Shown piece by piece: positions 28,163 to 40,082 of a DNA stretch of 64,000 nt. Made by a program: the position numbers and the translations under genes. Within the stretch, counting starts at the first letter, position 1. Each line of letters begins with the position of its first letter. The stretch comes from an uncultured Dehalococcoidia bacterium. Lineage in GTDB: Bacteria > Chloroflexota > Dehalococcoidia > Lucifugimonadales > UBA3495. The notes below the pieces were generated by a model. The model saw only the letters and a program-made list of their open reading frames with translations. It searched no databases and was not told where the DNA came from. Location: contig CATOSP010000002.1 in assembly GCA_951812625.1 (NCBI GenBank), positions 2,118,788 to 2,182,787 of the forward strand, given 5' to 3'.

Positions 28163-28405
28163 ATGAATTGGTGGGTCCTGGCCCTGCGACTGGCCGGTCT
28201 TGGCTGGTATGTAGCCCTCTGCATCGTATTCGGTGTAGTAGCTGGTCTTTGGCTGGACAGAGCTATTGGGACCATCCCCATTTTCACCCTTCTGGGTGTA
28301 GTGTTGGGAAGCATAGTGGCATTCTGGGGTCTTTATAAGATGGTATACCCCCTCTTGTACGGCAGCAGAAGTGGCGGCCCGGCCAGAAGGCAGAGTGAGG
28401 ACTAG
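28163..28405 (+). CDS. AtpZ/AtpI-family membrane protein
   Basis: An 80-aa protein with two membrane helices (WYVALCIVFGVVAGLWLD and FTLLGVVLGSIVAFWGLY) ending in a polar tail. This matches the small AtpZ/AtpI proteins that open many ATP synthase operons and help assemble the c-ring or take up magnesium. An alternative TTG start lies four codons upstream at 28151; neither has an ideal ribosome-binding site. The stop codon overlaps the GTG start of atpB by one base. Confidence 0.8.
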   Translation: MNWWVLALRLAGLGWYVALCIVFGVVAGLWLDRAIGTIPIFTLLGVVLGSIVAFWGLYKMVYPLLYGSRSGGPARRQSED

Positions 28406-29415
28406 TGCCTGCCAGCGCCGGGGCAAAACGTTTGTTAATGGCGGCCGGGGTGGGCCTGTTGGTCCTCCTGGTCGTAGGATTCGTATTCGGCGCCATCGGT
28501 TCCAAGATGTTCGGCATCGGCGACGGCTTTCTCTCAAAGCCTGAGATCCACCTTCCGCCCCAACCTATCTTCCCAGCATCTACCCGCGACTACCACTTGG
28601 GGCTAGCCGAATCCTCAGACAAGAGTCACGAGACCAAGCCGGCTGAGGGTGGTCATGAGACCACGGACAGCAAGGAAGCCCACCACAGTAAGCCTCTGGG
28701 CCTCACGAAGTTCGCCGTAACCAACACCCTCCTGTCTTCGTGGGTCGCAACCATCGTTATCATCATCTTCTTCGTCGCTGGCGCGGGAAAGAAGAGCCTG
28801 ATTCCGGGACGCTTCCAGGCTCTGGTCGAAACTCTCCTAGAGACTGCGATCAACTTCTGCGAGAGTGTAGTCGGGAGGGAGATTGGACGCAAGGTCTTCC
28901 CCGTTGTGGCCACCATCTTCTTCTTCGTTCTGTTCAATGCGTGGCTCGCCCTGTTCCCCTTCTACCAGTTTGCCGGGTTCGTGCAGGACGGGGAATTGAA
29001 GGCGCACTTGCTGCGCTCGGCTGGAACCGACCTGAACATGCCTTTGGCTCTGGCACTGATCTCCTTCGCCTTCGTCGAATACTGGGGTTTCCGTGCCCAT
29101 GGGTTCGGATATCTCAAGAAGTTTTTTGCCCTGGGAAACCTCTTCCGGCTACGGCCTTCGGGCCTAATTGATGTGTTCGTGGGGTTCCTGGAACTGATCA
29201 GCGAGTTCGTGAGGGTGGTCAGCTTCACCTTCCGTCTGTTCGGTAACATGACCGCAGGGGAGATCCTGGTGGTCATGATCACCTTCTTAGTGCCTTTCGT
29301 GGCGGCCGAGTTCGTGTTTGGGCTGGAATTGCTAGTGGGTCTCATCCAGGCCATCATATTTGCCGCGCTTACCCTGGTCTTCCTCTCCGTGGCCGTCAGC
29401 CACGAGGAGCACTAG
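28405..29415 (+). CDS. atpB: ATP synthase F0 subunit a
   Basis: The 336-aa membrane stator of the proton channel. The essential Arg is in SFTFRLFGNMTAGE, and the C-terminal helices LELLVGLIQAIIFAALTLVFLSVA are standard. It is 70-90 residues longer than most homologues because of an N-terminal extension: one membrane helix (LLVLLVVGFVFGAIG) followed by a His/Glu/Lys-rich soluble loop around residues 70-100. The GTG start overlaps the AtpZ stop by one base. Confidence 0.93.
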   Translation: MPASAGAKRLLMAAGVGLLVLLVVGFVFGAIGSKMFGIGDGFLSKPEIHLPPQPIFPASTRDYHLGLAESSDKSHETKPAEGGHETTDSKEAHHSKPLGLTKFAVTNTLLSSWVATIVIIIFFVAGAGKKSLIPGRFQALVETLLETAINFCESVVGREIGRKVFPVVATIFFFVLFNAWLALFPFYQFAGFVQDGELKAHLLRSAGTDLNMPLALALISFAFVEYWGFRAHGFGYLKKFFALGNLFRLRPSGLIDVFVGFLELISEFVRVVSFTFRLFGNMTAGEILVVMITFLVPFVAAEFVFGLELLVGLIQAIIFAALTLVFLSVAVSHEEH

Positions 29416-29466
29416 GTCAGGTAATGTGCCGGGCCTGAACAGAATGGCCACAACGGGATCATAGAC

Positions 29467-29487
29467 CCGGCGGCCTGCAGCCGCCGG
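29467..29487 (+). other. Intercistronic hairpin before atpE
   Basis: CCGGCGGC (29467-29474) and GCCGCCGG (29480-29487) form a perfect 8-bp stem with a 5-nt loop in the 137-bp gap between atpB and atpE. No T-tract follows. It may mark an RNA processing or stability site that helps raise c-subunit output, which is needed in about ten copies per complex. Confidence 0.5.
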
Positions 29488-29528
29488 CTGTGGAAACGGG
29501 AGTCGGCCGAGACTCCAATACAGGATAG

Positions 29529-29807
<279 letters not shown>

Positions 29808-29808
29808 T

Positions 29809-30309
29809 ATGACGGAATTAGGAGTAAACGTTCCCAGCCTGATCGCCTATCTGATCAACTTCCTAATCCTGCTGGGAATACTCTCCGTGTTCGCGTATAA
29901 GCCGTTGGTCCGCCTCATGGACCAGCGGGCCGAGCGCATCCGAGAGAGCCTTGAAGCCGCCGACCAGGCCCGGCAGGAAGCCGCTTCCTCCAGGGAAGCC
30001 GTTGAGGAGGCGCTGAACGAAGCCCGTCAGCAGGGCCAGCGCTTGCTGGACCAGACCCGAGAGGCGGCAGAGCGTTACCGAGCCGAGGAAATGGAGCGGG
30101 CGCGTCAGGAGGCCGATGCTTTCGTATTGCGTGCTCGGGCTGATATCCAACGAGAGCGGGACGCCGCTATCGAAGAAGTCCGTTCCAACTTCGGCGAACT
30201 GGCCATCACCGCAGCGGAACGGGTGATTGGTCGAACCCTGGACCCTCGGGCCCACGAGGACCTGATTGCTCAGGTGCTGGAAGAGGGCGCGGACCTCCGG
30301 AGGAATTAG
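29809..30309 (+). CDS. atpF: ATP synthase F0 subunit b
   Basis: A 166-aa peripheral-stalk subunit. A single N-terminal membrane helix (LIAYLINFLILLGILSVFAYKPL) is followed by a long, highly charged alpha-helix (MDQRAERIRESLEAADQARQ onward) and ends in the F1-binding segment ITAAERVIGRTLDPRAHEDLI. Only one b gene is present, as in non-photosynthetic bacteria. It lies between atpE and atpH with almost no gaps. Confidence 0.95.
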   Translation: MTELGVNVPSLIAYLINFLILLGILSVFAYKPLVRLMDQRAERIRESLEAADQARQEAASSREAVEEALNEARQQGQRLLDQTREAAERYRAEEMERARQEADAFVLRARADIQRERDAAIEEVRSNFGELAITAAERVIGRTLDPRAHEDLIAQVLEEGADLRRN

Positions 30310-30315
30310 AAGCCT

Positions 30316-30900
30316 ATGCCAGGCCGTGTCTCCGGAAAGCGGTATGCCCAGGCGATCTTTGAACTGGCACGCGAGCAGGATCAGCTTGACCAGTGGGCCG
30401 TTGATCTGCAGGTGGTGGATCAGGTGGTTCAAGACCCGGAGTTCAGGGTCTTTCTGAACCACGCGGACGTGCCCTTGGGCCAGAAGACTCAGGCCGTCGA
30501 TGTAGTCCTTCGGGACGTTCATCCCCTGGTTCGGAACCTGGTCCACGTGCTCGTAGTCCGGGGGCAGTCCGACTTGGCCGCGGGCATCCTGGATGACTAC
30601 ACGGACATCCTGGATGACTACCACGGGCGGCAGAGGGTAAACGTTACTTCAGCCGTACCTTTGAGTGATGGTCAACTGGAGCGGATCACCCGCTTCATTT
30701 CCGACCTGACCCGGCGGGAAGTATTGGTCTCGACCCAGGTGGACGACTCCATTATCGGCGGCATTGTCATTCAGATCGGTGACCAACTTTTGGACGGCAG
30801 CACTCGGTCCAGGTTGGAATCGCTGCGAAACCAAATGCATTCGGCCGTGATTGGGCCCGGGTTCTCAACCGGGCAAGGGGGAGATACCAATGGCGATTAG
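30316..30900 (+). CDS. atpH: ATP synthase F1 subunit delta
   Basis: A 194-aa OSCP/delta subunit linking the b stalk to the top of F1. It begins [25 protein letters not shown] and carries the C-terminal family motif [32 protein letters not shown]. Its 3' end overlaps the start of atpA by 11 bases, an indicator of coupled translation. Confidence 0.94.
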   Translation: MPGRVSGKRYAQAIFELAREQDQLDQWAVDLQVVDQVVQDPEFRVFLNHADVPLGQKTQAVDVVLRDVHPLVRNLVHVLVVRGQSDLAAGILDDYTDILDDYHGRQRVNVTSAVPLSDGQLERITRFISDLTRREVLVSTQVDDSIIGGIVIQIGDQLLDGSTRSRLESLRNQMHSAVIGPGFSTGQGGDTNGD

Positions 30901-32401
30901 AGGACAGGAGATCGTATCGCTGATCAAGCGGCAGATCGAAGAGTTCGCCGGAGACTTGACCCTTGTTGACGTTGGCACCGTGGTTCAAGTCGGGGACGGA
31001 ATTGCCAGCATCCAAGGTCTGCAAGGGGTCCGCTCGAACGAACTCTTGGACTTTGGAAACGACATCGTGGGTTTGGCGCTCAACCTGGAATACGACTTGG
31101 TAGGAGCAGCCATCCTGGGCGACCCCAACGTGGTGAAGGAAGGCGACCGTGTCCGCTCCACGGGCCGCATCATCGAGGTGCCCGTGGGCGACGCTCTAAT
31201 TGGGCGGGTAGTAGACCCGGTAGGCCGTCCCCTGGACGGCAAGGGCCCTGTCAACTCCACCTCCACCCGCCCGGTAGAGCGCACCGCCCCGAATGTGGTG
31301 GTCCGCCAGTCGGTGGATACACCGGTCCAGACTGGTATCAAGGCCGTTGACGCTATGATCCCCATCGGCCGGGGCCAACGGGAACTCATCATCGGCGATC
31401 GCTCTACTGGCAAGACAGCCATCGCCCTGGACTCCATCATCAATCAGCGCGGTGGAGACCTGATTTGCATCTACGTGGCCATCGGCCAGAAACAGGGCAA
31501 GGTGGCCCAGGTGGTAACAACCCTGGAGGAGAACGATGCACTCGACCACACGATAGTGGTCAACGCCGGCGCATCAGACTCCGCGCCGCTCCAGTATATC
31601 GCTCCCTATGCCGGCTGCTCGATGGCTGAGGAGTTCATGGAACAGGGCCGGGACGTGCTCATCATCTACGATGACCTGACCAAGCACGCCTGGGCATACC
31701 GGCAAATGTCACTGCTGCTTCGCCGTCCGGCGGGGCGTGAGGCGTACCCCGGAGACATCTTCTACCTGCACAGCAGGCTGCTGGAACGGGCGGCACGCCT
31801 CAGCGCCGACCTTGGCGGCGGTTCCATAACCGCCCTTCCCATCATTGAGACCCAGGCCGGAGACGTGTCGGCGTACATTCCGACCAACGTCATATCCATC
31901 ACCGACGGCCAGATATATCTGGAGCCGGAACTTTTCAACGCCGGCATTCGTCCCGCGGTTAACGTGGGCCTGTCGGTGTCCCGCGTGGGTGGCGCAGCCC
32001 AGACCCGGGCCATCCGCCGGGTTGCGGGGCGTCTACGGCTGGACCTGGCACAGTACCGGGAACTAGCAACCTTCGCCCAGTTCGGCACTGCCGACCTCGA
32101 CCCGGCCACCCGGGCCCAGTTGGCCCGGGGCCAGTTGGCCACCGAGATGCTCAAGCAGATCCAGTACCAGCCCCTGACCCTGGAACAGGAAGTGATCATC
32201 CTCTTTGCGGTCAATGAGGGCCTGATAGAAGACCTGCCCATCGAGCGTTGCGCCGCGTTCCAGGACGAACTGCTCCGGTTCGTGGCGGCGGGGCACGCCG
32301 ACTTGGTGGAAACCATAGGCCACGACCGCGACATAACCCCGGAGACCGAGGCCGCCCTTACAGAGGCAATTAACAATTTCAAGGCGACCTTCATGGCGTG
32401 A
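30890..32401 (+). CDS. atpA: ATP synthase F1 subunit alpha
   Basis: A 503-aa non-catalytic nucleotide-binding subunit. Walker A is GDRSTGKT, preceded by [13 protein letters not shown]; the [20 protein letters not shown] and [20 protein letters not shown] segments are invariant features of the family, and the C-terminal helical domain is complete. The start at 30890 is chosen because GGGGGAG lies just upstream and the N-terminus [16 protein letters not shown] fits homologues. Confidence 0.96.
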   Translation: MAIRGQEIVSLIKRQIEEFAGDLTLVDVGTVVQVGDGIASIQGLQGVRSNELLDFGNDIVGLALNLEYDLVGAAILGDPNVVKEGDRVRSTGRIIEVPVGDALIGRVVDPVGRPLDGKGPVNSTSTRPVERTAPNVVVRQSVDTPVQTGIKAVDAMIPIGRGQRELIIGDRSTGKTAIALDSIINQRGGDLICIYVAIGQKQGKVAQVVTTLEENDALDHTIVVNAGASDSAPLQYIAPYAGCSMAEEFMEQGRDVLIIYDDLTKHAWAYRQMSLLLRRPAGREAYPGDIFYLHSRLLERAARLSADLGGGSITALPIIETQAGDVSAYIPTNVISITDGQIYLEPELFNAGIRPAVNVGLSVSRVGGAAQTRAIRRVAGRLRLDLAQYRELATFAQFGTADLDPATRAQLARGQLATEMLKQIQYQPLTLEQEVIILFAVNEGLIEDLPIERCAAFQDELLRFVAAGHADLVETIGHDRDITPETEAALTEAINNFKATFMA

Positions 32402-32465
32402 TGCCGGCCATGCCGCCCGCGTCTCCCGCTTTTCAAACCTCGTGTATTCTCCAGGGAAGTAGTCT

Positions 32466-34792
<2,327 letters not shown>

Positions 34793-34848
34793 CCTTGTCC
34801 TGAAGGTTCCACCACCTGCAACCGTACTGCGGAGGAGGCCAGGAACAA

Positions 34849-35298
34849 TTGGCGACGATGCATCTGGAAGTTATCAGCGCCGAGCGGCAGGTCTATAGCG
34901 ACGAGGTTGAAATGGTCGTCGCTCCCGGCGCAGAGGGGCAGTTGGGTATCCTGCCCAGGCACGCCCCACTGATGACTGTCCTTCAGCCTGGAGAGGTGTT
35001 AATCCGCAAGGACGGAGAGGAGACTTATCTGGCCCTTACTGGCGGGTTCATGGAAGTCATGGGTAACAGAGTCACCATCCTGGCCGACGCCTGTGAACGC
35101 TCGGAGGAGATCGACGAAGAGAGAGCGCAGCAGGCTGTGGCCCGAGCCCAAGAGCGGATCGCCAACCATACCACAGACTTACAATTGGAACGTGCTGTCG
35201 CCTCCATGCGACGGGCGCAGGCACGGTTGAACATAGCACGACGGAGGCGGAGCCGCGGAGTGGCTGGTCGGCAGCAATCGCAGCCTGTATCCACCTAG
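34849..35298 (+). CDS. atpC: ATP synthase F1 subunit epsilon
   Basis: A 149-aa subunit that couples and regulates rotation. The N-terminal beta-sandwich (LEVISAERQVYSDEVEMVVAPGAEGQLGILPRHAPLM) and the C-terminal helix pair (AQQAVARAQERIANHT...RAQARLNIARRRR) are both present. The start is likely TTG at 34849, just after AGGAACAA; an ATG three codons on is the alternative. It closes the operon; rex lies on the other strand 21 bp beyond. Confidence 0.93.
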   Translation: MATMHLEVISAERQVYSDEVEMVVAPGAEGQLGILPRHAPLMTVLQPGEVLIRKDGEETYLALTGGFMEVMGNRVTILADACERSEEIDEERAQQAVARAQERIANHTTDLQLERAVASMRRAQARLNIARRRRSRGVAGRQQSQPVST

Positions 35299-35319
35299 TC
35301 TTGGATCGGTATAGGCGAC

Positions 35320-35982
35320 CTACCCCTCGAAACCATCCGTCAGATAGTACGTCATCGACTGCAGGGACAGAACAGGGTCAATGTTCCGAATCTTCACGCT
35401 TTCGGTCACTTGGGGTGTAATTGGGGCATAGTTCAACATCGCCCTCACCCCACATTCCACGAGCCGGTCCACTACCTGTTGGGTATGGTCAGTGGGGACT
35501 GCCACGATAGCAATGGCGATATTCCTCTCCCGCACTTCTTGGTTTAGCCGAATCATGGGCAACACCTCCAGACCGGCGACCTCTTGGCCTACTACCTCCG
35601 GATTCTCGTCGAATGCGGCTACGAGGCGGAATCCATCAGGGCTAAAGCCGGGATAGCTAAGGATGGCGCGACCCAGGCGCCCTACACCCACAACTGCTAC
35701 GTTCCAATACGAGTTCAGCCCAAGTATCTGTTTCAACCTACCCAACAGATGGGTAACGCTGTACCCTCGCCCTTGTTTGCCAAAACGCCCGAAGTAACTT
35801 AGGTCTTTACGGATCTGAGCAGGAGTCACTTGGAGCTTCTCACCCAATTGCTGAGAACTTACTACCTGCGCGCCCTCCTGCTGAAGGCGGCTGAGGATGC
35901 GCACGTATTGGGGGAGGCGCGCAACCACCACTTCCGGCGCCTCGTACCGATCCTCTCGAGGGGCAGACGGCTCAGGAAGCAT
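35320..35982 (-). CDS. rex: Redox-sensing transcriptional repressor Rex
   Basis: A 220-aa NADH/NAD+ sensor. The winged-helix N-domain (RLPQYVRILSRLQQEGAQVVSSQQLGEKLQVTPAQIRKDLSYFGRFGKQGRGY) is followed by a Rossmann domain (NVAVVGVGRLGRAILSY) and the C-terminal swapped helix. Rex represses fermentative and respiratory genes until NADH rises. The start has AGGAGTGT upstream. It converges on the ATP synthase operon, but I found no clear Rex operator in the adjacent intergenic DNA. Confidence 0.95.
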   Translation of the reverse strand: MLPEPSAPREDRYEAPEVVVARLPQYVRILSRLQQEGAQVVSSQQLGEKLQVTPAQIRKDLSYFGRFGKQGRGYSVTHLLGRLKQILGLNSYWNVAVVGVGRLGRAILSYPGFSPDGFRLVAAFDENPEVVGQEVAGLEVLPMIRLNQEVRERNIAIAIVAVPTDHTQQVVDRLVECGVRAMLNYAPITPQVTESVKIRNIDPVLSLQSMTYYLTDGFEG

Positions 35983-36270
35983 ACACTCCTAGTACTATGC
36001 GTACACAATCTTGGTGGAGACGCCTCGATCCAGACATATAGAGCGGACGGCGGAGTTGGAATGCTAGACTATACTGAGCCCGAGTATCGCACACTAGCTC
36101 GTATAATCTATAATGAGTACGCCGAGTCGTCAAGGGCAGCGCCGAAGGTACCGGGGAAGTCAATCTCCAAGCTCACGCCCAACATTCGACCGAAGCAACC
36201 GGAAATCGGCGCGTTGTTGAGCGAAGACGCAATCCTTCTCAATAGATCACAATGCACTGGAATCAAGAAG

Positions 36271-36588
36271 ATGTTGTACATCAGAGAGGACACATTGCAC
36301 ATCGGGTTTGCACGGATTGACCTTCACTTACCGGACAACCACAGCCTGAAGGGCCGGCGACAGGTGTCGCGGTCGGTCACTTCTCGGGTGCGCGATCGGT
36401 TCAACGTGTCCATAGCCGAGGTGGACAATGGCGGGCTGTGGCAACGGCTCACATTGGGGGTCTGCTGCCTCGGGGCCGACCCGGACCAAGTGGAGCAGAT
36501 CATTGCCCGAGTTGCCACGTTCATAGATGACACGCGACCAGACCTCGAACTACTGGACTGCCAGAGCGAGATAATCTCGGGCCTCTAG
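36271..36588 (+). CDS. DUF503 family protein
   Basis: A 105-aa protein matching DUF503: the opening LHIGFARIDLHLPDNHSLKGRRQVSRSVTSRVRDRFNVSIAEVD and LTLGVCCLGADPDQVEQII are the family core. Members are small ferredoxin-fold proteins, often beside rbfA or other ribosome genes, with no proven function. A longer open frame reaches back into the rex upstream region, but its added sequence is not conserved-looking, so the ATG at 36271 is used; its ribosome-binding site is weak (AAGA). Confidence 0.8.
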   Translation: MLYIREDTLHIGFARIDLHLPDNHSLKGRRQVSRSVTSRVRDRFNVSIAEVDNGGLWQRLTLGVCCLGADPDQVEQIIARVATFIDDTRPDLELLDCQSEIISGL

Positions 36589-36606
36589 TACTGGACCGAC
36601 CCGAAA

Positions 36607-37467
36607 TCACCGGTGACTGTCGTCGGAAGACACTGAATTCAGGAATTTCTTCATCGCGTCCCAATAGAGCTGCCCGCCGGCAATATAGGTATCGTTGTGG
36701 TCGGTGCCCGGCAGCGTCAGGAACTCTTTGGGCTCGTTGGCCGCCTGAAACAACCTCCACCCCTGTTCTATAGGAATCGTCTGGTCTGAGTCTCCGTGTA
36801 CAATCAGCAATGGTCGCTTGATCCTGCCTATGCGCTCAAGCGAGTCGTACCTGCCCTTGACTAGCAAGTGCAGGGGCAGGAGCGGGAAACTGATCCGTGC
36901 CATGTCGCTAACGGAGGTGAATGGGGCAACCAGGACTAGGCCCAACGGTTCATGAACGGTCGCCAACTCGACGGCGACAGCGGTACCCAGAGATCTCCCG
37001 AAGTAAACGATCCGGTCTGGGTCCACATCTCTTCGGCTGTGAAGATAATCCAACGCCGCTCGAGAGTCCCTGTACGCACCACTCTCCGAGGGTTTCCCTT
37101 CGCTCCTGCCGTATCCACGGTAATCGAAGAGGAGTTGGTTGATGCCCAGGGCATGTCGAAACAGGGCAGCTTCGTCAAGTCGGTGGCTTATGTTGCCTCC
37201 GTTGCCGTGGAACCACAACCAAGTGACATCCCCTGGGCCGGGGATGTACCAACCGTGGAGAGTGAGGCCGTCCTCAGTCTCCAGGAAGACATTCTCGTAC
37301 GGGACGCCAAGATACACCGGGGTGGCCACGATTTCCGTCTCAGGGAAGTAGACGAACCATTTTTCAAGAAGGGCCCAGAATCCCAAGGCGGCCACCAGTA
37401 GCACCAGAATTGTCCCCGCGCCGAGGACAGTCAGCCTACGCGGTGCACGTCTGAGTACGGACACCAT
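36607..37467 (-). CDS. Alpha/beta hydrolase with N-terminal membrane anchor
   Basis: A 286-aa hydrolase of the BEM46/ABHD type. One membrane helix (VLGAGTILVLLVAALGFWALL) precedes the hydrolase fold. The nucleophile elbow is FGRSLGT (GxSxG variant), the acid lies near VHGDSDQTIP and the His in LPGTDHNDTY; the oxyanion region is LWFHGNGGNISH. The catalytic domain probably faces outward or is membrane-tethered. It is an esterase or thioesterase of unknown substrate. It converges on the DUF503 gene with an 18-bp gap. Confidence 0.88.
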   Translation of the reverse strand: MVSVLRRAPRRLTVLGAGTILVLLVAALGFWALLEKWFVYFPETEIVATPVYLGVPYENVFLETEDGLTLHGWYIPGPGDVTWLWFHGNGGNISHRLDEAALFRHALGINQLLFDYRGYGRSEGKPSESGAYRDSRAALDYLHSRRDVDPDRIVYFGRSLGTAVAVELATVHEPLGLVLVAPFTSVSDMARISFPLLPLHLLVKGRYDSLERIGRIKRPLLIVHGDSDQTIPIEQGWRLFQAANEPKEFLTLPGTDHNDTYIAGGQLYWDAMKKFLNSVSSDDSHR

Positions 37468-37722
37468 TGGCGGTCAAACCGGATAAGCAGGTTGGTGGTC
37501 TGGCCGGACACCAGATTCTACTGACAGGACTTTTGGGTCTGCGACAGAACGAGAATTTGCTCCGGCCATGCCTATCGTGGAAATTGGCGACGCAAGTATG
37601 AGCGTGGTTGACTGCAGGTTTCTGTCAGGAGGGGTCAGAGGTCCCGGGTGTTGGTCCATGGTCGCCTCGCAATGAGCGAGAAATCTGGCCCCGTGGCTGG
37701 CGAAGGATAGAAGTCCGTCAGG

Positions 37723-37953
37723 TCAAGAGGAGGCGTTCACGGGCAGATTGGCGGCGTAGGTCTTCCTTTCTTCCTCGATGGCTTTCAACCGCCCCGCCAA
37801 CTCGCGTACTTCTGGACGGTCCGCCCCACATTCCTGGCACCACACGGTATCATCAGACATTAGCATCATGTTGTCTTTCTTCACGGTAAACGCGCCCACT
37901 TCCGCACCACAGTCGCCGCACTTCTGCAAGACGGTTACATCGTCTGCCGGCAT
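37723..37953 (-). CDS. Small zinc-ribbon protein
   Basis: A 76-aa protein with two CxxC pairs (CGDC near residue 12 and CQEC near residue 39), forming a zinc ribbon, then a short charged helix (VRELAGRLKAIEEERKTYA). The ATG at 37953 has GGAGG upstream, and the gene begins 11 bp after the stop of the EtfD-like gene, so it is probably the last gene of that operon. Function unknown. Confidence 0.7.
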   Translation of the reverse strand: MPADDVTVLQKCGDCGAEVGAFTVKKDNMMLMSDDTVWCQECGADRPEVRELAGRLKAIEEERKTYAANLPVNASS

Positions 37954-37964
37954 CACTCCACCTC

Positions 37965-39995
37965 CTAGTCGTCAAGGCTGTCCGCAAGGATTTCAAGTAG
38001 GTCGCGAGCCTGTTTTTCTCCTTCCTTGCCATCGGCCTGGATCCCCTCGGTCATCATTTGCAGGCAGAAAGGGCAGGACACGCCCACGGTCTGGGCACCG
38101 GTCTCAAGGAAATGTCCCGTCCGGGCATGGTTTACCCTGGTACCCCGACTCTCCTCGACCCACATGTGACCCCCGCCCGCACCGCAGCAGAACCCCCGCT
38201 CCCGGCACCGCGGTTCCATCTCGACCAAGGTAAGACCTGGAACGGCTCTGGCGATGTTGCGGGGTTGGTCGTATATCCCATTATGGCGGCCGAGGAAGCA
38301 GGAGTCGTGATAGGCCACGGAAACATTCATCATCTTCACTGGCTTGACTCTGCCCTGTGACACGAGTCCGTCGACGAACTGGCTGTAGTGCATAACTTCA
38401 TAGTCGCCGCCGAACTGGGGATACTCATTGCGCATGGTGTTGAAGCAATGGGGGCAGATAGTGACGATCTTTTTCACGCCGTAGCCATTCAGGACCTCTA
38501 TATTCTGCTGGGCCAGAATCTGGTACAGGTACTCGTTGCCCATGCGCCGGGCCGGGTCACCGGTGCATAACTCTTCGTCGCCCAGGATGGCGAAATCGAC
38601 GTCGGCAGACTTGAGCACCTTGACCATCGACCGGGCCACGCCCTGGCTGCGCTGCTCCAACGCCCCGGTGCAGCCCACCCAAAACAAGACCTCGGCGTCG
38701 GGCTTCTCTGCCAGGGTAGGAACGTCCAGGCCTTCCGCCCAGTCGGTGCGGGAAAACTGAGTGCCGCGCCAGGGATGCCCGCGTTGTTCCAAACTGAGCA
38801 GGGCGTTCATGGCGGTCTCGGGTATGTTGGACTCCTCCAGCACTAAGTGACGGCGCATGTCCATGATGGTGGGCACGTGTTCTACGACCACGGGGCATTC
38901 TTCCATACACGCGCCGCAGTTGAGGCAATCCCAAATCGCCTGCTCCGGGATAGCCCCACCCACCAATGGGGAAGGTTCAACATGCTCCGGGTTGCGCTCT
39001 CCTTGGTGGCCGATGGCAATCATGTGATCCTTCAGGTTCTCGACAATGTGCATCGGTGAGAGAACCTTCCCGGTCAGGTTTGCGGGGCAAGAGTCAGTGC
39101 ACCGTCCGCAGACCGCGCATGCATATCCGTCCAGCAATTGCTTCCAGGTCAGGTCTTGGACCCGGCCCGCACCGAACCGCTCGGCGGTCTCAAGGTTGAT
39201 CGGTGCCAGTGCCCCCCGGCTATCCAGCGAACGGAAGAAGGCGTTTGCCGGAGCGGCAACCATGTGCATGTGCTTGGAGAAGGGAATATAGAGCATGAAT
39301 CCCAGTATCAAAGCCACGTGAAGCCACCAGAAGGTAGCCTGAAGCGCGCTGGCCGTACCCTGGCTCAGACCTGCGTCGACGAGGAGGTTTCCCAAAACCT
39401 TGCCTATGATGACTTCGGCTTCCGGCCCCACACCACCCTCGGCTACGTGGAAGGCATGGGTCAGAAGGGTGGCAATCATCAGTCCTGCCGTCATCGCCAC
39501 CACGATTACTGCGTCGAAACTTCTGGTCAGGTCAAAGCTCAACCGGTGGGGTTTCGCCACCCAGCGGCGCAATACGGCCCACGTGAGCATCACCAAAAGA
39601 AGGGTGGCAAGCAAGTCCAGATAGGTGCTGTAGACCCGTACTCCCAGTGGGGTCAACAGCCACTCCGGGAAATGGGACCAAATTGCGGCCGCGAATATGA
39701 AGATGAGGTAGCTCAGGGTGAAGGAGAGGAATCCCCAGAAGATCAGTGCGTGGCCGATGCCTGCCCAGTCCCTCTGTGGGACCCGCTGCAGCACACGGCG
39801 TTGGCCAAGGACAATCAACGCCGCGCCCTTCAACCGCATGAATGGGTGGTCGATCCTCGATACTTGTCGGCCCTGCAGAATCAGATGAATGACCCGCCGG
39901 TACAGCACGAAACCACCGAATGCACCCACTACCAACAGGGCCAGATACAGGATTGCCCATACGGGGACGGGGCCAAAACCTCCGGGAGGGACCAT
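37965..39995 (-). CDS. Membrane Fe-S oxidoreductase, EtfD/HdrD-like
   Basis: A 676-aa protein. The first ~260 residues form about five membrane helices of the nitrate-reductase gamma type with His residues suited to heme or quinone contact. Two ferredoxin-type clusters follow (CAVCGRCTDSCP and CLNCGACMEECP), then a CCG-type domain pair (WVGCTGALEQRSQG, CPHCFNTMRNEYP, GFCCGAGGGHMWVEE, CPFCLQMM). This layout is shared with membrane-bound electron-transfer-flavoprotein:menaquinone oxidoreductases (EtfD) and with HdrD/DsrK relatives. It most likely feeds electrons from flavoprotein dehydrogenases into the quinone pool. It lies in a minus-strand cluster with an LLM enzyme and a selenoprotein. Confidence 0.83.
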   Translation of the reverse strand: MVPPGGFGPVPVWAILYLALLVVGAFGGFVLYRRVIHLILQGRQVSRIDHPFMRLKGAALIVLGQRRVLQRVPQRDWAGIGHALIFWGFLSFTLSYLIFIFAAAIWSHFPEWLLTPLGVRVYSTYLDLLATLLLVMLTWAVLRRWVAKPHRLSFDLTRSFDAVIVVAMTAGLMIATLLTHAFHVAEGGVGPEAEVIIGKVLGNLLVDAGLSQGTASALQATFWWLHVALILGFMLYIPFSKHMHMVAAPANAFFRSLDSRGALAPINLETAERFGAGRVQDLTWKQLLDGYACAVCGRCTDSCPANLTGKVLSPMHIVENLKDHMIAIGHQGERNPEHVEPSPLVGGAIPEQAIWDCLNCGACMEECPVVVEHVPTIMDMRRHLVLEESNIPETAMNALLSLEQRGHPWRGTQFSRTDWAEGLDVPTLAEKPDAEVLFWVGCTGALEQRSQGVARSMVKVLKSADVDFAILGDEELCTGDPARRMGNEYLYQILAQQNIEVLNGYGVKKIVTICPHCFNTMRNEYPQFGGDYEVMHYSQFVDGLVSQGRVKPVKMMNVSVAYHDSCFLGRHNGIYDQPRNIARAVPGLTLVEMEPRCRERGFCCGAGGGHMWVEESRGTRVNHARTGHFLETGAQTVGVSCPFCLQMMTEGIQADGKEGEKQARDLLEILADSLDD

Positions 39996-40082
39996 GTTCT
40001 CAGCCTTCTCTTATTCTCGGACCGCCATTAGTTTACCACTTCCCCCAGCCACCCAAACGAGAGCCACCGACACCCGAGCCCC

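Noticed and set aside
39138..40031. A 297-codon plus-strand open frame opposite the EtfD-like gene
   Set aside because: Antisense shadow with Gln/His/Arg-rich, non-protein-like composition.
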